Assembly: GCF_002776525.5 (NCBI RefSeq)
Contig: NC_045436.1
Coordinates: forward strand, 157,292,666-157,356,665
Direction: 5' to 3'
DNA from: Piliocolobus tephrosceles
Taxonomy: Eukaryota; Chordata; Mammalia; Primates; Cercopithecidae
Length of the DNA: 64,000 bases
In this document: positions 12,436-24,240 of the stretch, one piece after another
Layout: each line of letters begins with the position of its first letter
How positions within the stretch are numbered: the first letter of the stretch is position 1
Translations under genes and position numbers: made by a program
The notes under the pieces: generated by a model
Seen by the model: the letters and a program-made list of their open reading frames with translations, nothing else
The model's database searches: none
What the model was told of the DNA's origin: nothing

Positions 12436-12691
12436 TTTTGTTTGTTTTTTGAGACAGTTTCTCTCTTGTTGCCCAAGCTGGAGGGCAATTGCACAATCTT
12501 GGCTCACCCCAACCTCCGCCTCCTGGGTTCAAGCGATTCTCCTGCCTCAGCCTCTCCAGTAGCTGGGATTACAGGCACACGCCACCATGCTTTGGCTAAT
12601 TTTGTAATTTTAGTAGAGACAAGGTTTCTCCATGTTGGTCAGGCTGGTCTCAAACTCCTGACCTCGGGTGATCTGCCTGCCTCAGGCTCCC
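12436..12691 (-). mobile_element. AluS-like, 5'-truncated, with target-site duplication
   Basis: Minus-strand Alu from the T-rich tail through 'gagacagtttctctcttgtt', ending at 'gcctcaggctcc', so the last 40 or so bases at the Alu 5' end are absent. Flanking 15-mers starting 'aagcatac' at 12421 and 12692 agree at 14 of 15 positions. The element therefore inserted already truncated rather than being cut later. Confidence 0.92.
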
Positions 12692-12743
12692 AAGCATACA
12701 TCTTTTAAAAGTTTCTCCGAAAATTATATGAAGTCCTCTTTGT

Positions 12744-12764
12744 AAAAAAAAAAAAAAAAAAAAA
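12744..12764. repeat. A tract (21 A)
   Basis: Pure A run with no recognisable element directly upstream. Confidence 0.95.
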
Positions 12765-13854
12765 GTACTTTTATAACAATGTTTGAATATAAATCACATA
12801 TTTTAAATTTCTGTATAACTATAGATGGAGATAATAATAGCAGAAAGCCAAGTACACCTTCAAGGTTTTACAAAATGTTTTAACTCGTAGCAAATTCAAA
12901 GAGGAAAAAAATCCGTTATTATCAAAGCAGAAGATAGTCCACACACTAAGGGTACTGTGAAATAACAGGGATGGCTGGAGCCACATCTATACACAACATG
13001 AGAATTTGAAACAAAGTGGTTCGTCTTTCTGTTACCCATGTAAGAAAGAGGCTGTTGCAGATGCTGTAAAACAAATTCCATTACCTTGAATTCTAAGAGG
13101 CTGTGATTATTTTAGGATATAATAAAATCGTTATTAAATCAAGTTTTTAAAAAATAAGTCAACTGAAAATTGAGAATACTTTATAATTCTCTGATTTTAA
13201 CTAACTTTGTCAGACTAAAGAACAGCCAGACCTAGTGTCTTTAAAATCACTTCTTAAATATAGGTTTTATTTTTCAAATTGATCTCAGCTCTGTTCCAAA
13301 TGACTCTGGTCTGCAGGACTGACAAAATATCGGGGAGAGTTTTGCATTTTAGATGACAGTTTTTTTTTTTTAATTTATGTAAACCTTTATGCTCTTTCTT
13401 AAAGGCTTTTCATAATTTGCCTATTGCCCTTTCATTTATCCATTCGTTCATTTTCACACTTACTTATGAGCATTATGCTATATACTGAAGAAATTTTTTC
13501 AGTAAGGAACCAAACTATTTCATCAGCTTTCAGGGCATGAGGTATGTAATTCTAAATCGATATCCATAATGGAATGAGCAAAGTGTCTTCACAGTCTACA
13601 TCTGCCTCATTTATACCCAGATTATAATTTTCCTTGATTTCACATTTAATTTAATCTGGATAAATGCTGTAAGTAGAAGTTTTAACTAGCATTAGAGTTA
13701 CTTTACAGATGCAAGCATACACATACCATATGTGCATATAATTTTCATTCATCTTTGTTGCAAAAAAATTACATTGATCATTTTCTGTTATAATCCACTA
13801 CATGATTCCTTGAAATGTTTTTCAAGGTAAATTTAGTGTTATTTTAACAATATC
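12765..13854. other. Unassigned stretch
   Basis: AT-rich, with a 'ttcatttatccattcgttc' near 13431 that hints at an old LINE 3' end but is too short to assign. A 61-codon minus-strand frame (12896-13081) shows no domain. Confidence 0.5.
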
Positions 13855-13876
13855 TTTTTTTTTTTTTTTTTTTTTT
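13855..13876. repeat. T tract (22 T)
   Basis: Pure T run. The adjoining minus-strand frame of 91 codons ends in lysines because of it. Confidence 0.95.
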
Positions 13877-14644
13877 GCAACTGAGAAAGAAAGCCCTTGA
13901 CTTCCCAGAGAATCTTCTTATGCAGTGGCTGCAATTTGTCACTCATGGGTAATTTAGACTGAAACAATAGCAAGTGGCTTTGAAGAACTGTGGTGGGCAA
14001 TAAAAGGTTAATTTTTTCAAAATGGAAATCTTTAGCTGTCCCTGTGACAACTGAGAGGGCTGCAGAGATAAGTGTTTGCGTGGCAATGAAGAGAATATAG
14101 AATATTCTGAACATTAAATGAGAGTTTTGATAGGCTTATTTATGACCATGTTTACTGCAGGGATGGTAAAAATGAATTAAAGAAAAGTGCATATACCATA
14201 CTGAACTGACCTGCTCTTGATAATGAGGAAACCCTTTGGATTTTATACTGTGGGCTTAACCAGCAGTGCTCCCCAAGGAAATAACTACTCCAAAGAGAAC
14301 TTTTGCCCAGTCAGTTATTGAATTTTGTTCACATATGGAAGAACCGAGCTTATCATGAGGAGGCCACCTCTGCAGCAAGTGTCTGTTTTAAAAGAAGATT
14401 CAGGCTCACGTCCCTTACTAGTCCTTATAACTGAGAAACTTGAACACGTTATTGTGAAACTCAGCGTTGTCATCTATAGTAAGAGTGTTGGTGGTACTAT
14501 TAAGCAATCTAGAGGTGTTTGACACTCCCCAAAATGCAGATAAAAATAAGGGCAAGATTGCCCTATCATGAGGAGAAATGAAAGGCACCGAGATTGAAGA
14601 TTTACCGTTTACATTTAAACACACTCGAGTTTGAGTACTACATC
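13877..14644. other. Unassigned stretch
   Basis: Slightly richer in GC than its surroundings. The open frames at 13839-14114 (minus), 14325-14522 (plus) and 14418-14657 (minus) have no recognised domain. Confidence 0.5.
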
Positions 14645-14850
14645 TGTGGCTTAACAATTACATCGAATCAGTCTTGTTAATTTAGCAGTCTACAGTTTAG
14701 TTTCCTGAAATGTAAACTGTTGGTTTTTAGCAGGATTGGTGAGAGGATTAAATGAGATAATTAATGTAATATGATGAGAACGCTTTCTAGCACATTGTAA
14801 GCACTTAAAATAAATGTTAACTAATAGCAGCTATTTTATTTTATTTCAGT
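14645..14850 (+). mobile_element. MIR element
   Basis: 'agtttagtttcctgaaatgt', 'gagaggattaaatgagataa', 'gtaagcacttaaaataaatg' and 'ttaactaatagcagctattt' follow the MIR order core to 3' end. Confidence 0.75.
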
Positions 14851-16596
14851 TAACCAAAAGGTTAATTAGAAGCTTAGTTGGTGAGTCAAGAATGAATCGA
14901 AGAGAAGAAAATATAGTTACAAAAGCCAATGTTACCCATGTTGTTAAGAACTGAAAATGTCATCCGGGGAAACTCAACCATCTTCCTGACATCTAGATCC
15001 CTATACCAAAGGCAATTACATTAGGATATGTAAGTCTGATGTTGTGAGAGAGATTTGAATACTCCACATAATACATCTTTCTTTTGTTATGCTCTTCAGG
15101 CAGTCATCTATTATCTGGCTTTCCAATGGTTTGCCTAGAGAAAAAAAAATGATGGTATCTAGAGACCCAAATAAATATCTGATCTAGATATTACAGTTTT
15201 CATTGAAAAGAATACACAGATCTCTGATTGTATATGTAGTCTTCTACATATTTCAGTAAAAGTCAGTTATTTTAAGCGTTATAGCCTCTAAGTATACAAT
15301 AAAATTTCTAGACTCTCAAACTAAGGATATGACTTGGGATGGGCTAAATACATTAAAACGTGGCTTCCATTTAGGGATCCATTAGAAAAAACACGGCACT
15401 CATCTAACTCATTGCATAACTCTAAAACTAGAAGCCTATTTTCCCATGACCAGTGGTTTAGTTAAGACTGATGAGAGAACATAAGTGAAAAATATTGGTT
15501 TTAGTTATAAAGTAAGGATGACAAAAATTTCATTGTGTTTAAGAAAGTTACTAGTTGAATCTAGGACTCTTAAGAAAGAATTTATCTGCCACGTTCTAGG
15601 AACGAACTAAAGTGTGTATGGGATTATATGTTACTACCACATTACACGTATTACCTCTTATTGTTACAGAAGGCAAATTATAAAAATAAAAATGAGATGC
15701 AAGATACATACTTAAGATTTTAATAATTTGAATACAACATAGAAGATACATTGCTTAATCTTACTGAATTTGATCATTTGGAGTAGGGCTGGTCTGATTT
15801 GTAGACTAACTTCAAAATTGAACATTCTTTAGCAAAAGTCCACCTTTAGAAAACTTATTTTAATAAATAACAACTTACAATTAGCATATCAATTATGGTA
15901 TACACTCGATTGCTTCCAAATTACTTATGTGTCAATTGAAACAATTTGCTTTGCAAAATATTGTAAATTATCATCCCAGATATTATTTGTGAAACTCCCT
16001 TGTCTATTTGTAAATAGTTTCATGAGTAAACTTCTGACAAGCTCTCATTTAAATATCTATACATTTAGAATTGTATAATCTGAAATGAATCAAGTTCAAC
16101 AGGAACATTTCAAGTGAAAACATCCCAGTTATAGAGGAAGAAGTTAATACCTGAGCATTTTTCTGCAGAATTATTATAAGATTACTATTTTAGCAATACC
16201 CTCATAATGTATTAGAAATACAAATTAGAGTCTATGTAATTAATATTCTTTACACTGAGATACATGTAATATATTATCACATGATAATTAAGGTTAAAAT
16301 TGTTTAAATTTTTAAATACTCTAAGCAAAAATGTTAAGAAAAATATAATGTAAACAAAAGTATCAAAATTACTATTCAAAATATTGATATATACAAATTG
16401 TTTTTTAGTATCTTCAAGGGTATTAAAATGATGTTCATAACTGATGAATGTTAATAATATGCTGTTCTTATTTACTTATCAGAAGGGTTTCCAGTTGTAT
16501 CTTTCCTAAATAACAACTATTAATCTTTATCTATTTACAAGACAGTATACTGCGTCAAAATATTGTTTTTCTTTTAAATTTAGAGAGTCGTTTTTT
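14851..16596. other. Unassigned AT-rich stretch
   Basis: About 1.7 kb of low-complexity-leaning AT-rich DNA without a repeat or coding region I can name. Confidence 0.55.
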
Positions 16597-16690
16597 CAGC
16601 TACTTGGGAGGCTGAGGCACTCCAGCCTGGGAGAGAGAGCGAGACTCCGCCTCCAAAAAAAAAAAAAAAGAAAGAAAGAAAAGAAAAAGA
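16597..16690 (+). mobile_element. Alu remnant with internal deletion
   Basis: 'cagctacttgggaggctgag' (right arm start) is joined directly to 'cactccagcctgggagagag' (end of right arm), followed by an A-rich (GAAA)n tail. The 90 or so bases normally between them are missing, as is everything upstream. Confidence 0.85.
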
Positions 16691-17367
16691 AAATCTTTTT
16701 TCTTTAATCTTGAAGCCTTTCAATATTTTCACATGTAAAACATTAATTTATTTGTATGTAAAACCTTTATAAAATTTTAAATGAGTAAATTCAATTAATT
16801 GCTTATGAAGGTTTAGTGTTTTGTGAAAGAGTGATGGCCTATATGTCAAATGTTTAATTACAATTCTTTCTTAAAAAATAGTTAGCATCTTAATTTTTTT
16901 AAAATTCTCATGTTATTTGTCATTGATTAAAGATCCTGGAATATGAAATGAGCAAATATTATTCTCAGCTTAAATTTGAGGACATTAAAACTTTGAAAGA
17001 TCATGCAGTCTTTTCAAGTGTTTTGGCTAATGTTAAGAGAAACTACCAGGGAGCTAACTCTTATTCTGGTGCTTTCCTTAATATTATAAAATTGTGAAAT
17101 AATGTGATGCAATTTGATAAAATATGATGTAGATTACTATAACCTATAAAATTTCTCCAGTTCACATGAAAATTAATTTAATTTAAATGAGATAAAATAA
17201 TTATATATATATTTATATCTGTCAATTAAATATTTAAAAAAGACACATGCCCAATTATGACTGTGTGTATGCTATAATCTTGGTGTTATTTTAATATTTG
17301 AAATGGGATTTGGAAAACTGGAAGTGGTTTTTATGTCATTTTGCCTCAGTAGTACCAATAAAGTCAT
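16691..17367. other. Unassigned AT-rich stretch
   Basis: No repeat family or gene recognised. Confidence 0.55.
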
Positions 17368-17378
17368 ATAATTACTTT

Positions 17379-17690
17379 TTATTTTATTATTATTATTTCC
17401 TGAGATAGAGTCTTGCTTTGTTGCCTAGGCTAGAGTGCAGTGGTGTTATCTTGGCTTACTGCAATCTCCATCTCCAGGGTTCAAGCGATTCTCCTGCCTC
17501 AGCCTCCTGAGTAGCTGCAATTACAGGCGCCTGCCACCATGCACAGTTAATTTTTGTATTTTTAGTAGAGACGAGATTTTGCCACGTTGGCCAGACTGGC
17601 CTTGACCTCTTGGCCCTCAGGTGATCTGCCCGCCTCGGCCTCCCAAAGTGCTAGGATTACAGTCGTGAGCCACTATGCCGGGCGCAGATA
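17379..17690 (-). mobile_element. AluS-like element, full length
   Basis: Minus-strand Alu from a T/TTA-rich tail to 'actatgccgggcgc'. The 11-base duplication 'ataattacttt' occurs at 17368-17378 and 17691-17701, so both insertion boundaries are intact. Confidence 0.95.
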
Positions 17691-17701
17691 ATAATTACTT
17701 T

Positions 17702-18774
17702 AAAAGAAGAAAGTCTTTCTGTAGTTTTCTTATATCATTAGTTTTTATAGGGATAAGTTTTAATAATCATTATTTTATTTTTCATAATATTATATCTGTA
17801 TTATAATATTTGCCTGCATAAATAAAATATGCAGAAATTTGCAAATTGGTGTTTTCTTGTCCCTTCTTAACAACTGCAGAGGACAGTTGCCTGGCCCCAT
17901 GAAAATTCACCCTGGGCTCTAGAACAATCACCACAGCCCAACTGACTCCAGGGGTTTGGTTCACATCTTTAGTACTCTTTCTAGTCTTGACACTCACAAC
18001 TGATTAAAAAGGCTTAGTTTCTTCCCAACCAAAAACACAACAGGATGAAAGAATAAAGAAAAAGGGAGTTCTCTAACTCAGTCTTAAAATAATTACACAG
18101 AAAATGAGCTGTATCCCTCTGGGCTTGTAAAATAAAGGGAGGCAAAAGGAAAAAAAAAAATAACTAAGCACATTCTCTTTCTTTTAACTACATGAGTAAT
18201 ATAGGGTATTGAAGAAGAATATCATTATATCTTGGCCTAAAGTATTTTTTAGAATTATACATCATCTCCCCTGATTAAAAAGTGAGTATACTATGTGAGA
18301 AACAGCTTTAAAATATTGCAGTAAGAACCTTCTCACTCCACTTAAATAGAGGTTATTTTCTCTGTAAACTCCTCAAACAAGGTTTACTTTGTAGAGACAC
18401 TTGATCGCTTCCTTTTCATCAACTTAACTAATGTTATACCCAGAATCTGCTATTGCAAACCAAAGTGCAATGATGAGGCAAAGAACATATGACAAAAGAA
18501 GTTATAAAATTTGGCTCTGCAGAATATTTACAACAAAAAGCAGATAGAATTGACTTAATTGTTTGCAACATCTTAGGCAAAATTCACATTTATCTTTTAG
18601 ACTATAATTGGTTATTTAGTTCAGTAACATATGGCAGTAAGCACATTTTTTATGAATTTGCCAAAGGGGTGAGAAATGAAATTTCCCCCCTTTTAGTTCC
18701 TGTTAAGCAATGGACACATTGCTGACTCTGTAGCCATTTTATCCTCTCTGTAGAGAAAAGAGGGGAAAAAGGTT
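17702..18774. other. Unassigned stretch
   Basis: No family recognised. The open frames at 17782-17997 (minus) and 18489-18725 (plus) have no recognised domain. Confidence 0.5.
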
Positions 18775-18866
18775 AATAATGTGAGGGCTTTGGCATTTGA
18801 AAGAATTAAGAATTAAGTTCTGGTTTTACCTATTATTACACGGGTAATTTGGGGCAAGTCAGTGGT
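18775..18866 (+). mobile_element. Possible MIR 5' part
   Basis: 'gttctggttttacctattat' followed by 'tttggggcaagtcagtggt' is compatible with the MIR text around 'cctggctctgcc...cttgggcaagtta'. Weak. Confidence 0.35.
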
Positions 18867-18970
18867 TTCTTTCCTCCCTCCTGTCTCTTCCCTCTACTCC
18901 TTTGCTCTAACTTTCTCTTCCCCTGTTCCTACCTCTCTCCTTCTTTTTCTCTTCCTTCCTTCTTGCTTCC
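18867..18970. repeat. CT-rich low-complexity tract
   Basis: Pyrimidine-rich sequence of irregular CTCC, CTTC and TTCC units. Confidence 0.85.
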
Positions 18971-19014
18971 CATTTTAGTCTCTCTCCTCCTTTTATAAAA
19001 AATAAATTCAAGTT

Positions 19015-19302
19015 GAGGACTGAGAGCTATGTCTCACACTGGTAATTTCAGCACTTTGGGAGGCAAAGGCAGATGGATTGCTTGAGTCTAGGAGTTCGAG
19101 ACGAGCCTGGGCACCATGACAAATGCTTGTCTCTACAAAAAATACAGAAATTAGCCAGGCGTGGTGGCATACACTTGTAATTCTAGCTACTTGGGAGGCT
19201 GAGGCAGGGAGTTTGCTTGAGCCCAGGAGGTGAAGGCTGCTCTGAGTCATGAGGGCTCCACTGCACTCCAACCTGGGTGACGCGATGAGACTCTGTCTCA
19301 AA
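19015..19302 (+). mobile_element. AluJ-like element
   Basis: Diverged Alu with both arms: 'tttcagcactttgggaggca', 'agttcgagacgagcctgggc', 'ttagccaggcgtggtggcat' and 'cactgcactccaacctgggt'. 'Gcttgagcccaggaggtgaa' is J-type wording. Its tail has become the GGAA array that follows. Confidence 0.93.
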
Positions 19303-19428
19303 GGAAAAAAGAAAATGGAAGGAAGGAAGAAAGGAAGGAAGGAAAGAAGGAAGGAAGGAAGGAAGGAGGGAAGGAAGGAAGGAAGGAAGGAAGGAAGGAA
19401 GGAAGGAAGGAAGGAAGGAAGGAAGGAA
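19303..19428. repeat. (GGAA)n microsatellite at Alu tail
   Basis: GGAA units with occasional GAAA or GGGA interruptions, growing out of the A-rich tail of the AluJ and running into the gap. Confidence 0.97.
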
Positions 19429-19859
19429 NNNNNNNNNNNNNNNNNNNNNNNNNNNNNNNNNNNNNNNNNNNNNNNNNNNNNNNNNNNNNNNNNNNNNNNN
19501 NNNNNNNNNNNNNNNNNNNNNNNNNNNNNNNNNNNNNNNNNNNNNNNNNNNNNNNNNNNNNNNNNNNNNNNNNNNNNNNNNNNNNNNNNNNNNNNNNNNN
19601 NNNNNNNNNNNNNNNNNNNNNNNNNNNNNNNNNNNNNNNNNNNNNNNNNNNNNNNNNNNNNNNNNNNNNNNNNNNNNNNNNNNNNNNNNNNNNNNNNNNN
19701 NNNNNNNNNNNNNNNNNNNNNNNNNNNNNNNNNNNNNNNNNNNNNNNNNNNNNNNNNNNNNNNNNNNNNNNNNNNNNNNNNNNNNNNNNNNNNNNNNNNN
19801 NNNNNNNNNNNNNNNNNNNNNNNNNNNNNNNNNNNNNNNNNNNNNNNNNNNNNNNNNNN
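19429..19859. other. Assembly gap (431 N)
   Basis: 431 N between a GGAA array on the left and a TTTC array on the right. The strand of the repeat switches across the gap. Confidence 0.97.
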
Positions 19860-19860
19860 T

Positions 19861-19904
<44 letters not shown>

Positions 19905-19925
19905 TCATTCATTCATTCTTTCTTT
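19860..19925. repeat. (TTTC)n microsatellite at Alu tail
   Basis: TTTC units with a few TTCA interruptions, running into the T-rich tail of the following minus-strand Alu. Confidence 0.97.
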
Positions 19926-20208
19926 TTCAGGCGGAGTTTCACTTTTCTTGCCCAGGTTGGAGTGCAATGGCAGGATCTCAACGCAATGCAACATCCACCT
20001 CCTGGGTTCAATCCCAGCTACTGCCTCAGCCTCCCAAGTAGCTGGGATTACAGGCGCCCGACACCACTCCCAGCTAATTTTGTATTTTTAGTGGAGATGG
20101 GTTTCACCATGTTGGCCAGACTGGCCTCGAGTTCCTGGCCTCAGGTGATCCACCTGCCTCAGCCTCCCAAAGTGCTACGATTGCAGGAGTGAGCCATTGC
20201 TCCCGGCA
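19926..20208 (-). mobile_element. AluS-like element
   Basis: Minus-strand Alu: 'gcggagtttcacttttcttg', 'gctgggattacaggcgcccg' and 'ccatgttggccagactggcc', finishing at 'ccattgctcccggc'. It faces the AluJ at 19015-19302 tail to tail. Confidence 0.94.
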
Positions 20209-20519
20209 ATGTTCGTTATTACTGTATCATGTTTGTCTCTGTTCTAGGATTTCATTTAGAGCACCACAATACTTTAAGCTGTCATATTGTTTTATGCACC
20301 TCTGCACTGGAAGAGTTTCACAACCCTTTCTTGCTTTGGATGACATAACAGTTTTCAGAAGTACTGCTCAAGCTACTTTGTGGAATATTTCTGGATTCGT
20401 ATGATGTTTTCTCATGATTAGATTGGGTTGCAGGTTTGGAGGAGGACAGTCATAGAAATAATGTTCCATTTTCATCACATCACAGTAAGAATATATACTA
20501 TCAACCTAACCTGGGCCAT
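20209..20519. other. Unassigned stretch
   Basis: Nothing recognised between the Alu and the start of the old L1 3' UTR. The L1 boundary is soft. Confidence 0.5.
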
Positions 20520-21851
20520 CTGGGTGAGGTAATGTTTATCAGTTTTCTTTATTGAAAGTTACTCCTCCCCTACCCCAACGCCATTCCATAGTGTATGCTT
20601 TGCAAGGAAGACACTTTGTACAGCACATACTTAAAGTGTGAGGACTTATTCTCCATCTCTTGAGGGAGGCATATCTACATAAATTATTGAACTAATTCTG
20701 CGCAGATTTGTCTCTTCTCTCCCATTTATTATTTATTCACATCAGTATAATTCATAGGCATGTATTTTATACTTTGAGTTAGAATCCAATAGTACTGTGT
20801 TTAATGTATGGCTCAAATTTTTCTAGCTATGACCATTGAAACATCCTTCAGTGGACTCCTGTGTCCCTTTGACAAACCCTCATCAATGTGTGTAGGTTTG
20901 TTTGTCCATCTGCTTATTGGTTAGGTGGTTTTGGAGAACTTCTTCATTTTCTTGTACTACAAGAAGTTTCAGAATCATCTTGTATATTTCCTGTCACCCC
21001 AGTCTTACAATCAGTGATGTTTTCAAGTTTACCTGAGTCCTTTCAGTGAACAACAGTGTTAGAAACATAGATCGATGAACTAAGTGTTCTCGTTGCTATT
21101 GGGCTGTTATTGCTTCTAGGCTCTCTCATCTGTCAGAACAAGAAAATATACAAATGTAGACTAAGCTGTGTAGTTCTGTGCTTCCCCTCTTCAATCTTAC
21201 TCTCCTTCCCTGACCCACTAGTAACCACTGCTGTTTGTACCACTTTCCATAATATTGTTTTTTTCCAGAATGTCATATGTTTGAAATTATATGATACAGC
21301 TTTTTCAGACTGTTTTTTATAAACTTATCAATATGCGTTTTATATTCCTTCACATCTTTTTGTCTTGATGGCTCATTTCTTTTAATCTATGAATAATATT
21401 CCATTGCATAGATATATCATTGTTTAGTCATCTGTTGAAGAACAGCTTTTGGTAATTATAAATAAAGGTATTATAAACATTCATATAAAGTTTTTCATGT
21501 TAATATATGTGTTCAACTCAGATTTGTAAGTATGCCGGAGTCTATTTCCTACATCATATGATAAGGTTGTGTTTAACTTTATAATTAACTGCTAAACTGC
21601 TTCCAAAATGGCCATAGTATTTTGTATTCCTACTAGCAATGAATGGCAGTCACTGGTGCTGTGAATCTTTGCTCATCAATTGCTATTTCCAATGTCTTTG
21701 AATTACAGTTGTCCTAATAGGTGTTTAGGGATATCAGGTAATTTTTTAATTTGCAATTTCCTCATGACATATGATGTCAAGTATCTTTTTATATGCATAT
21801 TTGCCATATTGATACCTTTTCTAGTGAGCATCAATTCTCTGAACCATTTTC

Positions 21852-22156
21852 TTTTTTTTTTTTTTTTTTTTTTTTTTGAGGCAGAGTCTTGTTCTGTCGC
21901 CGGGACTGGAGTGCAGTGGCCGGATCTCAGCTCACTGCAAGCTCCGCCTCCCGGGTTTACACCATTCTCCTGCCTCAGCCTCCCGAGTAGCTGGGACTAC
22001 AGGCGCCCGCCACCTCGCCCGGCTAGTTTTTGTATTTTTAGTAGAGACGGGGTTTCACCGTGTTAGCCAGGATGGTCTCGATCTCCTGACCTCGTGATCC
22101 GCCCGTCTCGGCCTCCCAAAGTGCTGGGATTACAGGCTTGAGCCACCGCGCCCGGC
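21852..22156 (-). mobile_element. Young AluY, Old World monkey type
   Basis: Full-length Alu with a long pure T tail and very few differences from an AluY consensus. It carries 'ctggactgg'-like boundaries, 'gtggccggatctcagctcac', 'ccacctcgcccggctagttt', 'gatccgcccgtctcggcctc' and 'acaggcttgagccaccgcgc', variants I associate with the cercopithecid AluYR lineage. A perfect 13-base duplication 'ctgaaccattttc' flanks it at 21839-21851 and 22157-22169. It interrupts an ancient L1. This is probably the youngest insertion in the window. Confidence 0.96.
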
Positions 22157-22652
22157 CTGAACCATTTTCAAATTAGTTAATGTGTTTACTTTTGTTGGGT
22201 TATAATAGTTATTTGTATATGTTGGATAGCACTTGTTTAGCATATGTATTCGCATGTCTGTGCCTTGTCTTTGCTCTCTCTCACTGTGTACTAGTCAGAG
22301 AAAAAGATTTAAATTTTAGTAAAGTTCAACTACTATCACTTCTTCCATTGATCATGCTTTTGTGTTGTATCTCAAATCTCATTACCAAACCAAAGGTCAT
22401 CTAGAGTTTCTATGTTTTCTTCTGAAAGTTTTATATATTTTTGTTTCACATTCACATCTATGATTCAATGTGATTTATTTCTCTCAAAGATATAAGGTCT
22501 GTATGTGGGTTCTTTCTTTTTAATATGGACACCCACTTGTTTCAGCATCATTTGTTGAAGACTATTCCTTTTCTATCAAATTGTCATTGTCTTGACTATT
22601 GTATCTTTATAAGTCTTGCAGTCACGTTATTTGAATCATCCATCTTAGTTTT

Positions 22653-23024
22653 TGATATGATTTGGCTGTGTCCCCAAATATGGTCTTGAATTGTAGTTTC
22701 CATAATCTCTACATGTCATGGGAGGGATGTCCTGGGGGGTAATTGAATCATATGGACAGTTACCTTCGTGTTGCTGTTCTCATGATAGTGACTGAGTTCT
22801 CACAAGATCTGATGGTTTTACAAAGGTCTTTTTTCCTTTTGCTTGGCACTTCTCTCTCCTGCTGTCATGTGAAGAAGGACATATTGCTTCCCCTTCTACC
22901 ATGATTGTAAGTTTCCTGTGACCTCCCCAGCCAAACAGAACTGTGAGTCAATTAAACCTCTTTGCTTTATAAATTACCCAGTCTTGGATATTTCTTCATA
23001 GCAGCATAAGAATAGACTAATGCA
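22653..23024 (+). mobile_element. THE1/MST-type solo LTR (ERVL-MaLR)
   Basis: Begins 'tgatatgatttggctgtgtc', contains 'gggggtaattgaatcatatgg', 'tgagttctcacaagatctga', 'ccttctaccatgattgtaag' and 'gtgagtcaattaaacctctt', and ends 'agactaatgca'. These are the landmarks of THE1/MST LTRs in the forward direction, including the AATTAAA-type polyadenylation region. It stands alone inside L1 sequence. The flanking five bases (gtttt and gttcc) agree only in part. Confidence 0.88.
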
Positions 23025-24069
23025 GTTCCTCTTCTTTCTCATTGTTTTAGTTATACTAGGTCTTTTGCCTTTGCACATAAACTTTATAATAAGTTTGTAA
23101 GTTTCTATAGAATAGCTTGATGTGATTTTGACTGAAATTGCATCAAATCTATACAACAACTTGGAAGAACTGTTATTTTAACAATATTGAGTCTTCTAAT
23201 ACATGAACATGAAATATCTCTTCCTTCATTTAATATTTTCAATCTCTTTCATCAGAGTTTTGTAGGAATATGCACATAGATGTTATAGATATCTCATTAG
23301 ATTTATACCTAAGTGTTTCGTTTTTGGTTTTGGGATGGGAGTATTGTAAATAGTATATTTTTAAAGAATTCAAATACCAGTTTATCACTGGTATATATGA
23401 AATCAATTAGCTTTTGTATATTAGCTATGTATCCTGTGTCTTTCCTATATTAGTTTACTTAAGAAGGTTTTATTTATTTAATTTTGAAGACTCTTGAGTT
23501 TTTCTACATAGACATTTATGTCATCTGTAAACCAAATGGTTTGATTTCTTCCTCCAAAAATGTATACATTTTATTTCTTTACATGCTTATTGCATTAGCT
23601 AGGAATTCCAGTATGATTCTTCATATAATTGATGAGGAATGGTATTATTACCTATTTCCAATTTTAAAATGAGATCATCCAGTTTCTCACTACTAAATAC
23701 ATTGTTCAATAGAGGTTATTTGTATATGTGTTTTATCAAGTTGAGGAAGCTCCTTTCTCTTTCTAGTTTTTTGAGAATTTTTGACATGAATGAGTGTTGC
23801 ATTTAGTCAATAATGCAAAGGCCTATTTGCATTACATAACTTGTTAAAATATGTTGAAAATATTGGAAGGTTTCAGTGTCATTTTAGAAGGATGAAATAG
23901 ACTTTTGGAAGTGAAAAATGGCAACAACGTATAAGGTATATTTATATTTTTAATAGACCTGCCTAGATTATGAGTAGTGTTTGAGTGTAGTGTCATAGCA
24001 TGTTTTTTTCCTCCAAAGATATTCAACCACTGGAAAAGTTGTCAAAGAAGCATATCAAGCCATGCTGGA

Positions 24070-24240
24070 GTGGTCGTTTGACAATTTTATAAAGCAAAGT
24101 ATCACTTGTAGTGTCAGTTTAAACTCAGATTTCTGGGCTTCACTCTTTTAAGTGTATAATTTTATGGATGGTCTTGCTATGTGCTACTGATGCAAAGTTG
24201 ATGCAAAAGCATTTGAGAAATTTTGGTCTAGAGGTATGAC
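24070..24240 (+). mobile_element. Possible MER5A-type hAT DNA transposon
   Basis: 'actcagatttctgggcttca' followed by 'gatgcaaagttgatgcaaaa' and 'gcatttgagaaattttggtc' runs in the order expected of the non-autonomous MER5A family. Divergence is high and terminal repeats are not clear. Confidence 0.4.

Larger units (their letters stand above)
20520..23815 (-). mobile_element. Ancient L1 (L1ME-type), 3' UTR and ORF2 end
   Basis: Three collinear pieces on the minus strand: 20520-21838, 22170-22652 and 23025-23815. The first holds the L1ME-like 3' UTR ('agggaggcatatctacataa', 'ctcctgtgtccctttgacaa', 'ttgggctgttattgcttcta') and then ORF2 text ('aatattccattgcatagata', 'cctaataggtgtttaggga'). The second and third continue into the reverse-transcriptase half ('tttgactgaaattgcatcaa', 'gacatttatgtcatctgtaa'). 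Many stops and indels; no open frame survives. An AluY and an LTR interrupt it. Confidence 0.75.

Noticed and set aside
19183..20091. Long open frames of 204-280 codons across the gap region
   Set aside because: Most of their length is N or GGAA/TTTC repeat and the rest is Alu. They are not coding sequences.
21680..22097. Open frames of 128 and 73 codons
   Set aside because: The conserved-looking part is the typical translation of a minus-strand AluY.
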